Positions 52,951 through 61,229 of a stretch of 64,000 bases of DNA are shown piece by piece. A program made the position numbers and the translations under genes. Every line of letters begins with the position of its first letter. Positions within the stretch are counted from its first letter, which is position 1. This DNA is from Ruegeria sp. SCSIO 43209 (GTDB lineage Bacteria; Pseudomonadota; Alphaproteobacteria; Rhodobacterales; Rhodobacteraceae): contig NZ_CP065363.1 of assembly GCF_019904295.1 (NCBI RefSeq), positions 11,827 to 75,826 on the forward strand. The letters are read 5' to 3'. Under the pieces are notes generated by a model. The model was not told where the DNA came from and made no database searches. It saw only the letters and a program-made list of their open reading frames with translations.

Positions 52951-53340
52951 ATGGCGCTGACAGACGAAAGAACGGACAGCGCGGACGGGTATCGCCCGGC
53001 CCGAAAGGGTTGGTTGGCGGCAGGTGGGATGCTCGGCGCGTTCCTCGCCTCGGCCTGCTGCATCGGGCCGCTGGTGCTTCTGACTCTCGGCATCTCGGGC
53101 GCCTGGATCGGCAACCTGACGGCTCTGGAGCCTTACAAGCCGATCTTCGCCGTGATCGCGTTCGGCTTCATCGCGGCGGGATTCCGGCAGGTCTATTTCC
53201 GCAAGCAGACCGTCTGCGAGCCCGGTTCCTACTGCGCAAGGCCAGCATCGGCGCGCATCACCAAGTCGGCGCTCTGGGCCTCCCTGATCCTCGTTCTCGC
53301 AGCCCTCACCATCGACTGGTGGGCCCCGCTTCTCTACTGA
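52951..53340 (+). CDS. merT: Mercuric ion transporter MerT
   Basis: 129 residues from the ATG at 52951 (AGAGG upstream). Three hydrophobic segments; Cys pair in the first (FLASACCIGPLVLLTLG) and a second pair in the loop CEPGSYCARP. MerT moves Hg(II) from MerP across the inner membrane to MerA. It is the first gene of merTPFA. Confidence 0.92.
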   Translation: MALTDERTDSADGYRPARKGWLAAGGMLGAFLASACCIGPLVLLTLGISGAWIGNLTALEPYKPIFAVIAFGFIAAGFRQVYFRKQTVCEPGSYCARPASARITKSALWASLILVLAALTIDWWAPLLY

Positions 53341-53358
53341 CCCCGAAAGGACATCCAC

Positions 53359-53664
53359 ATGAAGAAGATCCTTGCACTCGCCTTGTTCGGCCTGACCGCC
53401 GTTGCGCCGATCACGGCCATCCCTGCTGCCGCGCAGGCCGTCGCCGCCGAGCAGACCGTTACATTCGCGGTCGACAACATGACCTGCGCGCTCTGCCCCG
53501 TGACGGTGAAGCGCGCGATGGAGGGCGTCGATGGCGTGCGCGCCGTCGAGATCGACTTCGAGGCCCGCACCGCCACGGTGATCTTCAACACCGCCGCGAC
53601 CAGCGCCGACGCCATCGCGACCGCGTCGGCCAATGCCGGCTACCCGGCGCGCGTCTCGGGCTGA
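53359..53664 (+). CDS. merP: Periplasmic mercury-binding protein MerP
   Basis: 101 residues. The N-terminal signal peptide is cut near AIPAAAQA; the heavy-metal-associated domain has the GMTCxxC motif as DNMTCALCPVTVKRAM. It scavenges Hg(II) in the periplasm and passes it to MerT. It sits 18 bp after merT with AAAGGA upstream. Confidence 0.92.
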   Translation: MKKILALALFGLTAVAPITAIPAAAQAVAAEQTVTFAVDNMTCALCPVTVKRAMEGVDGVRAVEIDFEARTATVIFNTAATSADAIATASANAGYPARVSG

Positions 53665-53668
53665 TGGG

Positions 53669-53902
53669 ATGACCGAGCAGTCCGACCGCAAGCTGATCGC
53701 GACTGGGATCGTCGGCACCATCATCGTGGCGCTCTGTTGCTTCAGGCCGATCCTGGTCGTGCTTCTCGGCGCCTTGGGACTGTCGGCCTGGCTGGGTTGG
53801 CTCGACTACGTTCTGCTGCCCGCGCTCGCGTTTTTCGTCGCACTCACCGTCTATGCCGTCTGGCGGCGGCAGCGGCGACTGAACACTCGAACGGATGGAT
53901 GA
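53669..53902 (+). CDS. merF: Mercury transporter MerF
   Basis: 77 residues from the ATG at 53669, 2 bp after merP. Two transmembrane helices; the vicinal Cys pair is in GTIIVALCCFRPILVVLLGALGLSAWLGWLDY. MerF is an additional Hg(II) importer. The stop overlaps the merA start by 8 bp. Confidence 0.92.
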   Translation: MTEQSDRKLIATGIVGTIIVALCCFRPILVVLLGALGLSAWLGWLDYVLLPALAFFVALTVYAVWRRQRRLNTRTDG

Positions 53903-55331
53903 CCTGATGAAAGACGATTGCTGCGCGCCCAAGGGCGATTTCGACCTTGCCGTGATCGGCGCCGGATCGGCCGGCTTCTCGGCCGCGATCACCGCCGCGG
54001 AAGGAGGAAAGCGCGTCGCGCTCATCGGGAATGGGACCATCGGCGGCACCTGCGTCAACGTGGGTTGCGTGCCCTCCAAGACGATGATCCGCGCGGCCGA
54101 GGCCGTGCACGGCGCGCAGGCGGCGTCCCGGTTCCCGGGCCTTCGCGGCGAGGCGCAGGTCGCCGACTGGGCTGCGCTGGCCGCGGCCAAGGACGATCTG
54201 GTCGCGACGCTGCGCCAGAAGAAGTACGCCGACCTACTGCCGGGCTACGACGGTGTGACCTATCTCGACGAGGGTCCGGCGCGTCTCGTCCCCGGCGGGG
54301 TCGAGGTCGGCGGGCGCAGGATCACGGCTCCCAAGGTGATCGTTGCCACGGGCGGCCGACCAGCCGTGCCCGACATCCCTGGGGTCCAGGACGCACCAAC
54401 GCTCGACAGCACGTCGCTGCTGGAGCTGGACCGGTTGCCCGAAAGCCTGATCTTCCTCGGCGGCGGCTATATCGGCGTGGAGCTGGCGCAGATGATGGCG
54501 CGGATGGGCACCCGCGTCACCATTGTCTGCCGCTCGCGCCTGTTGCCGCGCACCGAGCCGGAGGTGGCGCAGGCGCTCACCGAGGCCTTGCGCGCCGAGG
54601 GTGTCACGGTTCTTGACGGCGCAACCTATCACGCCGCACGGCGCGACGGGGACCGTGCGGTGCTGACCGTGACGGTGGACGGCGCGGAGCGCGACCTGAA
54701 GGCCGACCGCCTCGTCCCGACGACGGGACGCGCACCCAACACCGAGAGGCTGGGCCTCGCGGAGATGGGCGTCGAGACCGACGCACGCGGTGCGATCCGG
54801 GTTGGCGACGACATGCAGACCACGAAGCCCGGCATCTTTGCGGCGGGCGACGTCACCGACCGCGACCAGTTCGTCTACATGGCCGCCTATGGCGCCAAGC
54901 TCGCGTCCCGCAACGCCGTTCTGGGCGGGGCGGAGCGCTACGACAACGCCGCAATGCCCTGGGTGGTGTTCACCGATCCGCAGGTCGCCGGCGTCGGTTT
55001 GACCGAACGCCAAGCGCGCGCGGCGGGTCATGATGTCAAGACCAGCGTGCTGACCCTCGACAACGTGCCCCGCGCGCTCGCCGCCCGCGACACGCGCGGC
55101 CTGATCAAGCTCGTCGCGGACCGGGCGACCGACCGACTTCTCGGCGGCGTGATCATGGCGCCGGAGGGGGCAGACACTGTCCAGACGCTCGCCATGGCGC
55201 TGAAGTTCGGCATGACGACAAAGGCGCTCGGCGAGACGATCTTCCCCTATCTCACGACGGTCGAGGGATTGAAGCTCGCCGCTCAAACCTTCGACAAGGA
55301 TGTCGCAAAGCTGTCGTGCTGCGCGGGGTGA
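53895..55331 (+). CDS. merA: Mercuric reductase MerA, short form
   Basis: 478 residues from ATG 53895 (an ATG at 53907 is also possible). FAD-binding AVIGAGSAGFSAAITAAEGGKRVALI; redox disulfide Cys53/Cys58 in GGTCVNVGCVPSK; the second Rossmann motif ILGGGYIGVELAQM; dimer domain; and the C-terminal Cys475-Cys476 (KLSCCAG) that delivers Hg(II). It reduces Hg(II) to volatile Hg(0) with NADPH. The N-terminal HMA domain seen in Tn501 MerA is missing, which is common in shorter forms. Confidence 0.95.
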   Translation: MDDLMKDDCCAPKGDFDLAVIGAGSAGFSAAITAAEGGKRVALIGNGTIGGTCVNVGCVPSKTMIRAAEAVHGAQAASRFPGLRGEAQVADWAALAAAKDDLVATLRQKKYADLLPGYDGVTYLDEGPARLVPGGVEVGGRRITAPKVIVATGGRPAVPDIPGVQDAPTLDSTSLLELDRLPESLIFLGGGYIGVELAQMMARMGTRVTIVCRSRLLPRTEPEVAQALTEALRAEGVTVLDGATYHAARRDGDRAVLTVTVDGAERDLKADRLVPTTGRAPNTERLGLAEMGVETDARGAIRVGDDMQTTKPGIFAAGDVTDRDQFVYMAAYGAKLASRNAVLGGAERYDNAAMPWVVFTDPQVAGVGLTERQARAAGHDVKTSVLTLDNVPRALAARDTRGLIKLVADRATDRLLGGVIMAPEGADTVQTLAMALKFGMTTKALGETIFPYLTTVEGLKLAAQTFDKDVAKLSCCAG

Positions 55332-55651
55332 GCGGGTCCCGGCACACATCAGTTTCACAGTCTCCGAAATAGATCATGAGCCACAAACACGATCTGCCGC
55401 CTCTTGGAACCGGCAAGGCGGCATAGTCGCCGCGACGCAGGTAAGGGCCGCTGGCTTAAGCGTTGAAGTCGTCAACTTCCTTACATTCGGCGTGACGTGG
55501 GCGCCAAAGGGATGTGACTCGAAGAAGATGACGATCTGCACGACCGATGCAGCCGATCATGCTCGGCGCATGTGTAGCGCGAACGGCAATGACGAGGCGG
55601 CCGACGGATATAGGGCCATGGCCCGGCGGACGGACCGCCGGGCCAAGTACG
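55332..55651. terminator. Gap after merA with a strong hairpin at its end
   Basis: No gene seen in this 320-bp gap. At 55620-55644 GGCCCGGCGG and CCGCCGGGCC form a perfect 10-bp stem around ACGGA. It lies beside the convergent ahpD-like stop (55652) and can terminate transcripts from either side. Confidence 0.65.
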
Positions 55652-56194
55652 TCAAGCCGCGCGCGCCTTGCGGGCGGGGAAGTCGATGTCGGTCCCGGCA
55701 ACGTGGTTGAGGTAGTTGGTGAAGATGTTCGCCACCACGTTGCCGACCGTCTCGACGATATCGGCCTGTGTCAGTCCGGCGTCGCGGGCCGCGGCAAGGT
55801 CGCCATCCGCCACCATGCCCCGCGCCTGCACGATGGCCACGGCGAGCCGCAAGATCGCCGCGGTGCGCGGATCCTCGGAGCGCCCGGCAAGATGCGCATC
55901 GATCGTCTCTGGCGCGACTTGCAGGCCGGCCGAGATCGCGGAATGCGCCGAGGCGCAGTAGTCGCAGGCATTGGCGCCGGCAACGGCCAGCGCGATCGCC
56001 TCGCGGGTGCGGGCGTCAAAGCTGCCGCGTCCAAGCGTTTCGCCGAGTCCGAGAAGCCCGGCAAGCACCGCGGGCTGGTTCGCGGCGACGCGGTAGAGGT
56101 TCGGCACCATGCCGATCTTGCCCTTGATGGCGGTGAAGAGTGCGGCGGCCTCGGGGGTGGCGGCGGCGTCGGAAATCTGGGTGATACGAGCCAT
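55652..56194 (-). CDS. AhpD-like carboxymuconolactone decarboxylase family protein
   Basis: 180 residues from the ATG at 56194 (MARITQISDAAATPEAAALF); the larger open frame adds non-conserved residues. The redox motif CDYCASAH (Cys77, Cys80, His84) is the CxxCxxxH of AhpD-like peroxidases. The family reduces alkyl hydroperoxides or is of unknown substrate. It lies downstream of a membrane protein gene and an AraC gene on the same strand, suggesting an inducible stress unit. Confidence 0.84.
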   Translation of the reverse strand: MARITQISDAAATPEAAALFTAIKGKIGMVPNLYRVAANQPAVLAGLLGLGETLGRGSFDARTREAIALAVAGANACDYCASAHSAISAGLQVAPETIDAHLAGRSEDPRTAAILRLAVAIVQARGMVADGDLAAARDAGLTQADIVETVGNVVANIFTNYLNHVAGTDIDFPARKARAA

Positions 56195-56223
56195 CGGATA
56201 GGTCCTTTCGATATGCAGAGGGA

Positions 56224-56586
56224 TCAGGCCGCGACCATCGCGGTTTCGGGTTTCGAGAGTCCGATGACCGCGACCACGGCGGCACCGTTCAGCCAGTAGT
56301 AGGCGGCATCGAGCCCGGAAAAGCCGAGCGCGAAGGGCAGGATCAGGAACAGGACGCCGACCGCCAGATCGACGGCGAGGTGCAGCTTGTAGGGCAGCAC
56401 GCGGATCACGCCGAGGTGGTGGTCGGTGAACACGGTCAGCAGGAAGGCCGCGACGCCCACGATCGGCGAGATCGTGAGGGCGAGCGGATTTGAGGCACCG
56501 AGCCCGAGCAGGAACGGCAGGGCGATGAGGGCGAGCGCGACGGGGTAGTCGAGCCAGGCATGGATGGTCTTGGTGACGAAGCGCAT
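56224..56586 (-). CDS. SPW-repeat-like small membrane protein
   Basis: 120 residues with four hydrophobic helices. HAWLDYPVALALIALPFLLGLG and YKLHLAVDLAVGVLFLILPFALGFSGLDAAYYWLNGAAVV form a tandem pair with W/P spacing like the SPW repeat family. Located 29 bp upstream of the ahpD-like gene on the same strand. Function unknown. Confidence 0.72.
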   Translation of the reverse strand: MRFVTKTIHAWLDYPVALALIALPFLLGLGASNPLALTISPIVGVAAFLLTVFTDHHLGVIRVLPYKLHLAVDLAVGVLFLILPFALGFSGLDAAYYWLNGAAVVAVIGLSKPETAMVAA

Positions 56587-56723
56587 GGCGCAGGGTCCTT
56601 TCGGTTGGAGATGAAACGACGAGCGACGCCGCCGTGGCCTCCAACCTAAGGGTACCGGTGCGGACGATGAATTTCAGATAGTCCATATAGTATTGCAGAT
56701 CGTCCGAGAACTCGGACGCGGCT

Positions 56724-57680
56724 CTAAGCTGCCTCGTGACGCGCCACGCCGGATTGCCGGAAGGCGGCGGGCGATATGCCGATCTCCTTCTTGAAGACCC
56801 GGCTGAAGGCGGACTCCGAGGCATATCCCGAAACCTCCGCCGCCTCGGCCACCGAGAGCCCCCGCGCTGCGAGCGCCTCGCGCGCGATCTGCATCCGCCA
56901 GGAGGTGACATAGGCCATCGGCGTCACGCCGAGTCGGTCCGAGAACCGCTCGGCAAAGCCCGTCCGCGATAGCCCCGCCTCGCGGGCGAGGCTCGCGACC
57001 GTCCAGTCTGCTGTCGGCGCGCGGTGAAAGGCGGTCAGTGCCCTTGCAAGATGGGGGTCGGCAAAACCGGCCACGCCACAGTCGGCCTCGTGCTCCGCCT
57101 CGATATGGGCGCGGACCGCCTGCGCGAAGATCGCCTCGGACATCTTCAGCGCGATCAGATCGCCGCCGAGACGTGCGCCGCCGGCCTCGGCCCCGATGAC
57201 CTTGAGCGTGGCTTCAAGCCAGGGTCCTGCCTCCTCGCCATAGCCGCGCAGGTGGATGAACGGGGGCAGGCGGTCGAACAGGATGTGGCGCGACCCCTCC
57301 GCCAGGGCGAAATGCCCGCAGATCAGTTGCGTGTCGCGCGGGCTCTCGTCGCCGCCCCAGACCAGCGTCCCATGACCCGGAAACCCGGACCGGGACAGCA
57401 CATCGTCGAGCGGCAGGGCCTCGTCGGGGCCGGTGTGACGGCAGCACAGGACATGGGCCGCGCCGTGGGGAATCACGATCAGGTCGCCCTGCGCGAGGTG
57501 CACAGGAACCGGCACCCCCGCGACACGCACCAGCGCCTCGCCCCGATGGGCAAAGTGGAAACGTGCCACGTCGCGGAAGGCGGGCACGCGGACGCCCCAG
57601 GGCTCGGTGAAGCTCGTCCGGAAGTAGAGCGAGCCACGAAGCGAAAGGCGGGTGAGGATGTCACTGAGAAGGTCCAACAT
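56724..57680 (-). CDS. AraC family transcriptional regulator with cupin domain
   Basis: 318 residues from the ATG at 57680 (MLDLLSDILTRLSLRGSLYF); longer frames upstream are not conserved. The N-terminal cupin part (VPVPVHLAQGDLIVIPHGAAHVLCC) is followed by two helix-turn-helix units at the C-terminus (WTVASLAREAGLSRTGFAERFSDRLG and LSVAEAAEVSGYASESAFSRVFKKEIGISPAAFR). It probably senses a small ligand and controls the downstream membrane and ahpD-like genes, and possibly the divergent DUF4142 gene. Confidence 0.86.
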   Translation of the reverse strand: MLDLLSDILTRLSLRGSLYFRTSFTEPWGVRVPAFRDVARFHFAHRGEALVRVAGVPVPVHLAQGDLIVIPHGAAHVLCCRHTGPDEALPLDDVLSRSGFPGHGTLVWGGDESPRDTQLICGHFALAEGSRHILFDRLPPFIHLRGYGEEAGPWLEATLKVIGAEAGGARLGGDLIALKMSEAIFAQAVRAHIEAEHEADCGVAGFADPHLARALTAFHRAPTADWTVASLAREAGLSRTGFAERFSDRLGVTPMAYVTSWRMQIAREALAARGLSVAEAAEVSGYASESAFSRVFKKEIGISPAAFRQSGVARHEAA

Positions 57681-57820
57681 GGCGGAGAGTTTATCAGCAA
57701 TTTCAGGCGCGTCCAGCGTGTCGGACGATCCGGCATGAATTCCGGACTTTCCGGCATTCAAACGCCGGATCACCTGGGGCAAACCGGTGGCGTTGAAACA
57801 ACCAACCCGGAGACACTCCC

Positions 57821-58348
57821 ATGAAGACCCTGACTCTTGCCCTCGGCCTCGCCCTCGCCACGACCGGCCTCGCCGCTCAGGCGGACGAGCCGATGAACGA
57901 CCTCGAGATCGCCCACACCGCCTATACCGCAGGCGGGCTCGACATCCGCTATGCGCATCTGGCGCTGGCGATTTCCGAGAACGAGGCGGTCCGCGACTTC
58001 GCCCAGACGATGATCCGCGACCACACGGCGGTGAACGAGGCGGCCGGCGCGCTGATCGCCGAACTGAACGTGACGCCGCAGGACAACGCGCTTTCGCAGG
58101 CCCTCGTCGAGGGTGCCGCCGCCAAGCGCGCGGAACTGATGGCGCTGAGCGGCAACGCCTTCGACTGCGCCTATGCGGAGAATGAGCTTGGCTACCATCA
58201 GGTCGTCAACAAGACCGTCGCCGAAAGCTTCATCCCCGCCGTCACGGTGGCGCCGCTGAAGGCGCTGCTCGAGGACGCGCTGGTGACCTTCAAGGCGCAC
58301 GAGCAGCACGCGGAGAACATGGTCGCGGGGCTGACGTGCGCGGGCTGA
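57821..58348 (+). CDS. DUF4142 family exported protein
   Basis: 175 residues. An N-terminal signal peptide (MKTLTLALGLALATTGLAAQA) is followed by a four-helix ferritin-like DUF4142 domain: EIAHTAYTAGGLDIRYAHLALAISENEAVRDFAQTMIRDHTAVNEAAGALI and KTVAESFIPAVTVAPLKALLEDALVTFKAHEQHAENMV. Many DUF4142 proteins respond to stress or carry His/Glu clusters; metal binding is inferred. It overlaps the cupredoxin start by 13 bp. Confidence 0.82.
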   Translation: MKTLTLALGLALATTGLAAQADEPMNDLEIAHTAYTAGGLDIRYAHLALAISENEAVRDFAQTMIRDHTAVNEAAGALIAELNVTPQDNALSQALVEGAAAKRAELMALSGNAFDCAYAENELGYHQVVNKTVAESFIPAVTVAPLKALLEDALVTFKAHEQHAENMVAGLTCAG

Positions 58349-58704
58349 CGCCCCTGACCCGGCGCGGGTTCGGCCGGGGGCTGGGCGCGGCCCTGTCCCT
58401 GGCCGGGCTGCCGGGGCTTGCGCGGGCCCATGACGGCACGCACGAGGTCGAGGTGGGCATTGCCCGCTTCGCCTTTGATCCCGCGCAGGTCGAACTGCTG
58501 GTCGGGGACAGCATCACCTGGACCAACACCGACTTTGCCCCGCACACCGCCACGGCCGAGGACGGCGCCTGGGACACCGGCACGCTCGAGCGCGACGGCC
58601 GCGCACGCATCACCTTCGACGCGCCCGGCGACTATCCCTACTTCTGCGCCCATCATCCCCACATGAAAGGAACCGTCACCGTCCGGACCCGGTCCGGCGC
58701 ATGA
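58336..58704 (+). CDS. Cupredoxin (amicyanin-like) exported protein
   Basis: 122 residues from the GTG at 58336. Twin-arginine-like signal (TRRGFGRGLGAALSLAGLPGLARA). Type I copper ligands are visible: His70 (FAPHTATAED), Cys104, His107 and Met110 in YFCAHHPHMKG, the C-x2-H-x2-M spacing of amicyanin-like proteins. It is a small periplasmic electron carrier. It is coupled to the DUF4142 gene. Confidence 0.84.
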   Translation: MRGLTPLTRRGFGRGLGAALSLAGLPGLARAHDGTHEVEVGIARFAFDPAQVELLVGDSITWTNTDFAPHTATAEDGAWDTGTLERDGRARITFDAPGDYPYFCAHHPHMKGTVTVRTRSGA

Positions 58705-58769
58705 CGCGCGCGGGCTGCCCTGTTCCAATCCCCTTCGGCCGGCCCGCACCATTCCCAGGAGAGCTTACC

Positions 58770-59462
58770 ATGTCACCTGCCATCACCCTCGTCAGCCATG
58801 CACTTTGCCCCTACGTCCAGCGCATCGCCATCGCGCTGGACGAAAAGGGCGTGCCGCATGATCGCATCACCGTCGATCTGGCGAACAAGCCCGGCTGGTT
58901 CCTCGCGCTGTCGCCGCTCGGGCGGACGCCGATCCTGAAGGTCGGCCAGGCGGCGCTGTTCGAATCCGCCGCGATCCTGGAATTCCTTGAGGAGACGCAG
59001 CCCAACCCGCTCCACCCCGCCGACCCAGTCGAACGCGCGCGGCACCGCGCCTGGATCGGCTTCGGCTCGGAATGCCTGAACGACATCGCCGGTTTCTACA
59101 CCGCCCCCGAGTCCGGGACGCTCGAGCGGAAGGCTGCGGCGCTCCACGCGCGGTTCCGGGTGATGGAGGGCCAGCTTGGCCCCGGCCCCTGGTTCGCCGA
59201 CGACCATTTCAGCCTGGTCGATGCGGTCTTCGCGCCGGTATTCCGCTACTTCGACACCTTCGACCGGATCGGCGATTTCGGCGTCTTAGATGGTCTGACC
59301 TGGATGCAGGCCTGGCGTCGCGAACTTGCCGAGCGGCCGTCGGTGCGGACCGCAGTCGCGCCCGACCATGACGACAGGCTTGCCGACTTCCTGCGCCGGA
59401 AAGACAGCGCGCTGTCCCGGTTGATGGAGCACCCCCGCATCGCGCTGCGGCAAACAGCGTGA
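58770..59462 (+). CDS. Glutathione S-transferase family protein
   Basis: 230 residues from the ATG at 58770 (AGGAG upstream). Thioredoxin-like N-domain with SHALCPYVQRIAIALDEKG and the GSH-binding loop SPLGRTPILKVGQAALFESAAILEFLEE; helical C-domain (DDHFSLVDAVFAPVFRYFD). The CPY motif gives Cys as a possible catalytic residue (omega/zeta-like). A detoxification role is inferred. The stop overlaps the next start by 4 bp. Confidence 0.85.
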   Translation: MSPAITLVSHALCPYVQRIAIALDEKGVPHDRITVDLANKPGWFLALSPLGRTPILKVGQAALFESAAILEFLEETQPNPLHPADPVERARHRAWIGFGSECLNDIAGFYTAPESGTLERKAAALHARFRVMEGQLGPGPWFADDHFSLVDAVFAPVFRYFDTFDRIGDFGVLDGLTWMQAWRRELAERPSVRTAVAPDHDDRLADFLRRKDSALSRLMEHPRIALRQTA

Positions 59463-59974
59463 CCGGCGTCGTCCCCGCCCTCCGCTTCGCGCGGCTGACC
59501 GAGGTGCCGCTGGCCGAACTGCTGGCGCACATGTCCGACCCGCGCCTGCGCGAACACATGCCGCTGCTGACGGGCGCCTGGGGCGAGGCCGAGGCGCGGG
59601 CCTTCGTGGCGGCCAAGGAGGCGGCCTGGGCGCGCGACGGTCTCGGCCACTGGGCCTTTCTGGCCGATGGCCGCTATGTCGGCTGGGGCGGGTTCCAGAA
59701 GGAAGGCGCGGAATGGGACTTCGGCCTCGTGCTGCGGCCGCAGGATTTCGGGCTTGGCCAGCGGATCACGCGGGCGGCGCTCGACTTCGCGCGGGCCGAT
59801 CCGCGCATTCCCTTCGTCACCTTCCTCCTACCGCCCTCGCGCCGCAACCTCGGTGCGCTGCACCGGATGGGAGCACAGTCTGCCGGTCGGCATTACCACT
59901 CCGGCGCGACATTCCTGAAATTCCGCCTCGACACCCCTTCGACGGACGACATGCCCAAGGGAGACAACCTGTGA
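59459..59974 (+). CDS. GNAT-like acetyltransferase family protein
   Basis: 171 residues from the GTG at 59459. The sequence HWAFLADGRYVGWGGFQKEGAEWDFGLVLRPQDFGLGQRITRAALDFARADPRIPFVTFLLPPSRRNLGALHRMGA fits the GNAT fold of RimJ/RimL-like acetyltransferases, including the acetyl-CoA loop (FGLGQRI). Substrate unknown. It overlaps the GST and VOC genes by 4 bp each. Confidence 0.75.
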   Translation: MTGVVPALRFARLTEVPLAELLAHMSDPRLREHMPLLTGAWGEAEARAFVAAKEAAWARDGLGHWAFLADGRYVGWGGFQKEGAEWDFGLVLRPQDFGLGQRITRAALDFARADPRIPFVTFLLPPSRRNLGALHRMGAQSAGRHYHSGATFLKFRLDTPSTDDMPKGDNL

Positions 59975-60360
59975 CGACCATCGACCATCTCAGCCTCGGC
60001 GTTCCCCACGTGCCTGCGGCGCGCGCCTTCTACAGCCGTGTTCTGGATGAACTCGGCATCCGCTGTCTGGCCGAGGGAGAGGGCTTCGCCGCCTTCGGCC
60101 GCGACCGCGTCGCCTTTCTGCTGCTGCGCCCCTTCGATGGCGGACCTGCCTCGGCGGGCAACGGCGCTCACGTCGCCTTCGCAGCGCCGGATCGCGAGGC
60201 GGTCGCAAGGGCCCATGCCGCGGGCCTCGACGCCGGGGCAATCGACGAGGGAGCTCCGGGTGTGCGTGCCGCCTATCCGATGCCCGGCGTCTTCGCCGCC
60301 TATCTGCGCGACCCCTGGGGCAACAAGATCGAACTGGTCCATGGCGGATTCGGCGCCTGA
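59971..60360 (+). CDS. VOC family (glyoxalase-like) protein
   Basis: 129 residues from the GTG at 59971 (GGGAG upstream). The pattern TIDHLSLGVPHVPAARAFYSRVLDELGIR, then VAFLLLRPFDGGPASAGNGAHVAFAAPDREAVARAHAAGLDAG and YLRDPWGNKIELVHGG is typical of VOC proteins; the metal-ligand His and Glu (DHLSLG ... NKIELV) are present. It could be a lyase or a resistance protein. It overlaps the UDG start by 20 bp. Confidence 0.84.
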   Translation: MTTIDHLSLGVPHVPAARAFYSRVLDELGIRCLAEGEGFAAFGRDRVAFLLLRPFDGGPASAGNGAHVAFAAPDREAVARAHAAGLDAGAIDEGAPGVRAAYPMPGVFAAYLRDPWGNKIELVHGGFGA

Positions 60361-60958
60361 TCGCGGCCCAGCCGAGATCGAGCGGCTGCGCACGCAAGTC
60401 GCCGCCTGCACGGCATGCGCGGACCTGCCCCTCGGGCCGCGTCCACTCGTCCAGATCGGCGACAGCGCACGCATTCTGATCGCGGGCCAGGCACCGGGGC
60501 GGCGGACGCATCTGGCCAGGCGCCCATTCGATGACGCTTCAGGGGTGCGGCTGAGACATTGGCTCGGCCTCGACGCGGCCACCTTTCGGGATCCTGCGAA
60601 GGTTGCCATCCTGCCTATGGGGTTTTGCTATCCCGGAACCGGACGATCGGGCGACCTGCCTCCGCGCCCCGAATGCGCGCTCCGCTGGCGGCAGCCATTG
60701 CTCGACGCTCTTACTAATGTGCGCCTCACCGTGGTGATCGGACGCTATGCGCAAGCATGGCACCTGCCTGAAACCATGAAGCTGTCGCTTGGGAATGCGA
60801 TGCGGGACTGGCGTGCGCGCTGGCCCGAGGTGATCCTGCTGCCCCACCCAAGCCCGCGCAACGCAAGTTGGTTCCGGGGCAATGTCTGGTTTGAGGACGA
60901 AGTGGTGCAAGTCTTGCGTCAGCATATTGCTAAGCTTCTTCGCGATCCGTCGCCATGA
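60341..60958 (+). CDS. Uracil-DNA glycosylase superfamily protein
   Basis: 205 residues from the ATG at 60341, which overlaps the VOC stop. It has ARILIAGQAPGRRTHLARRPFDDASGVRLRHWLG (motif A-like GQAPG), VAILPMGFCYPG and LLPHPSPRNASWFRGN (motif B, HPSPRN). These match the uracil-DNA glycosylase fold. The Cys pattern in CTACADLPLG suggests the family with an iron-sulfur cluster, but not all ligands are seen. Base repair is inferred. Confidence 0.82.
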   Translation: MADSAPDRGPAEIERLRTQVAACTACADLPLGPRPLVQIGDSARILIAGQAPGRRTHLARRPFDDASGVRLRHWLGLDAATFRDPAKVAILPMGFCYPGTGRSGDLPPRPECALRWRQPLLDALTNVRLTVVIGRYAQAWHLPETMKLSLGNAMRDWRARWPEVILLPHPSPRNASWFRGNVWFEDEVVQVLRQHIAKLLRDPSP

Positions 60959-61229
60959 TGGGGATTCGAAGCTGAAGGCTTCTGGTTCAGTATTGAACTG
61001 GTGCATCACATCATGGTCTGGATATTGGAACATCCGTTCCAAATTTTTCTCTTTGCATAAAGAGCTTAGGTCTGGTGAGACGGACATAGTGTTCACCCAT
61101 CACCGCAAGTACGCAGGTCTTGGATATTCAAGTTTCTCAATACATTCGGTAAGTGAGATTTCGAATCATCCCAAGATATGGTTTGGTTTTAGTTAGGGGC
61201 TGTTAAATCTCTTGCAGTGCAAGCGCCTG

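Noticed and set aside
55652..56911. 419-codon version of the AhpD-like protein
   Set aside because: The extra N-terminus overlaps the membrane protein and AraC genes in another frame and has no conserved sequence.
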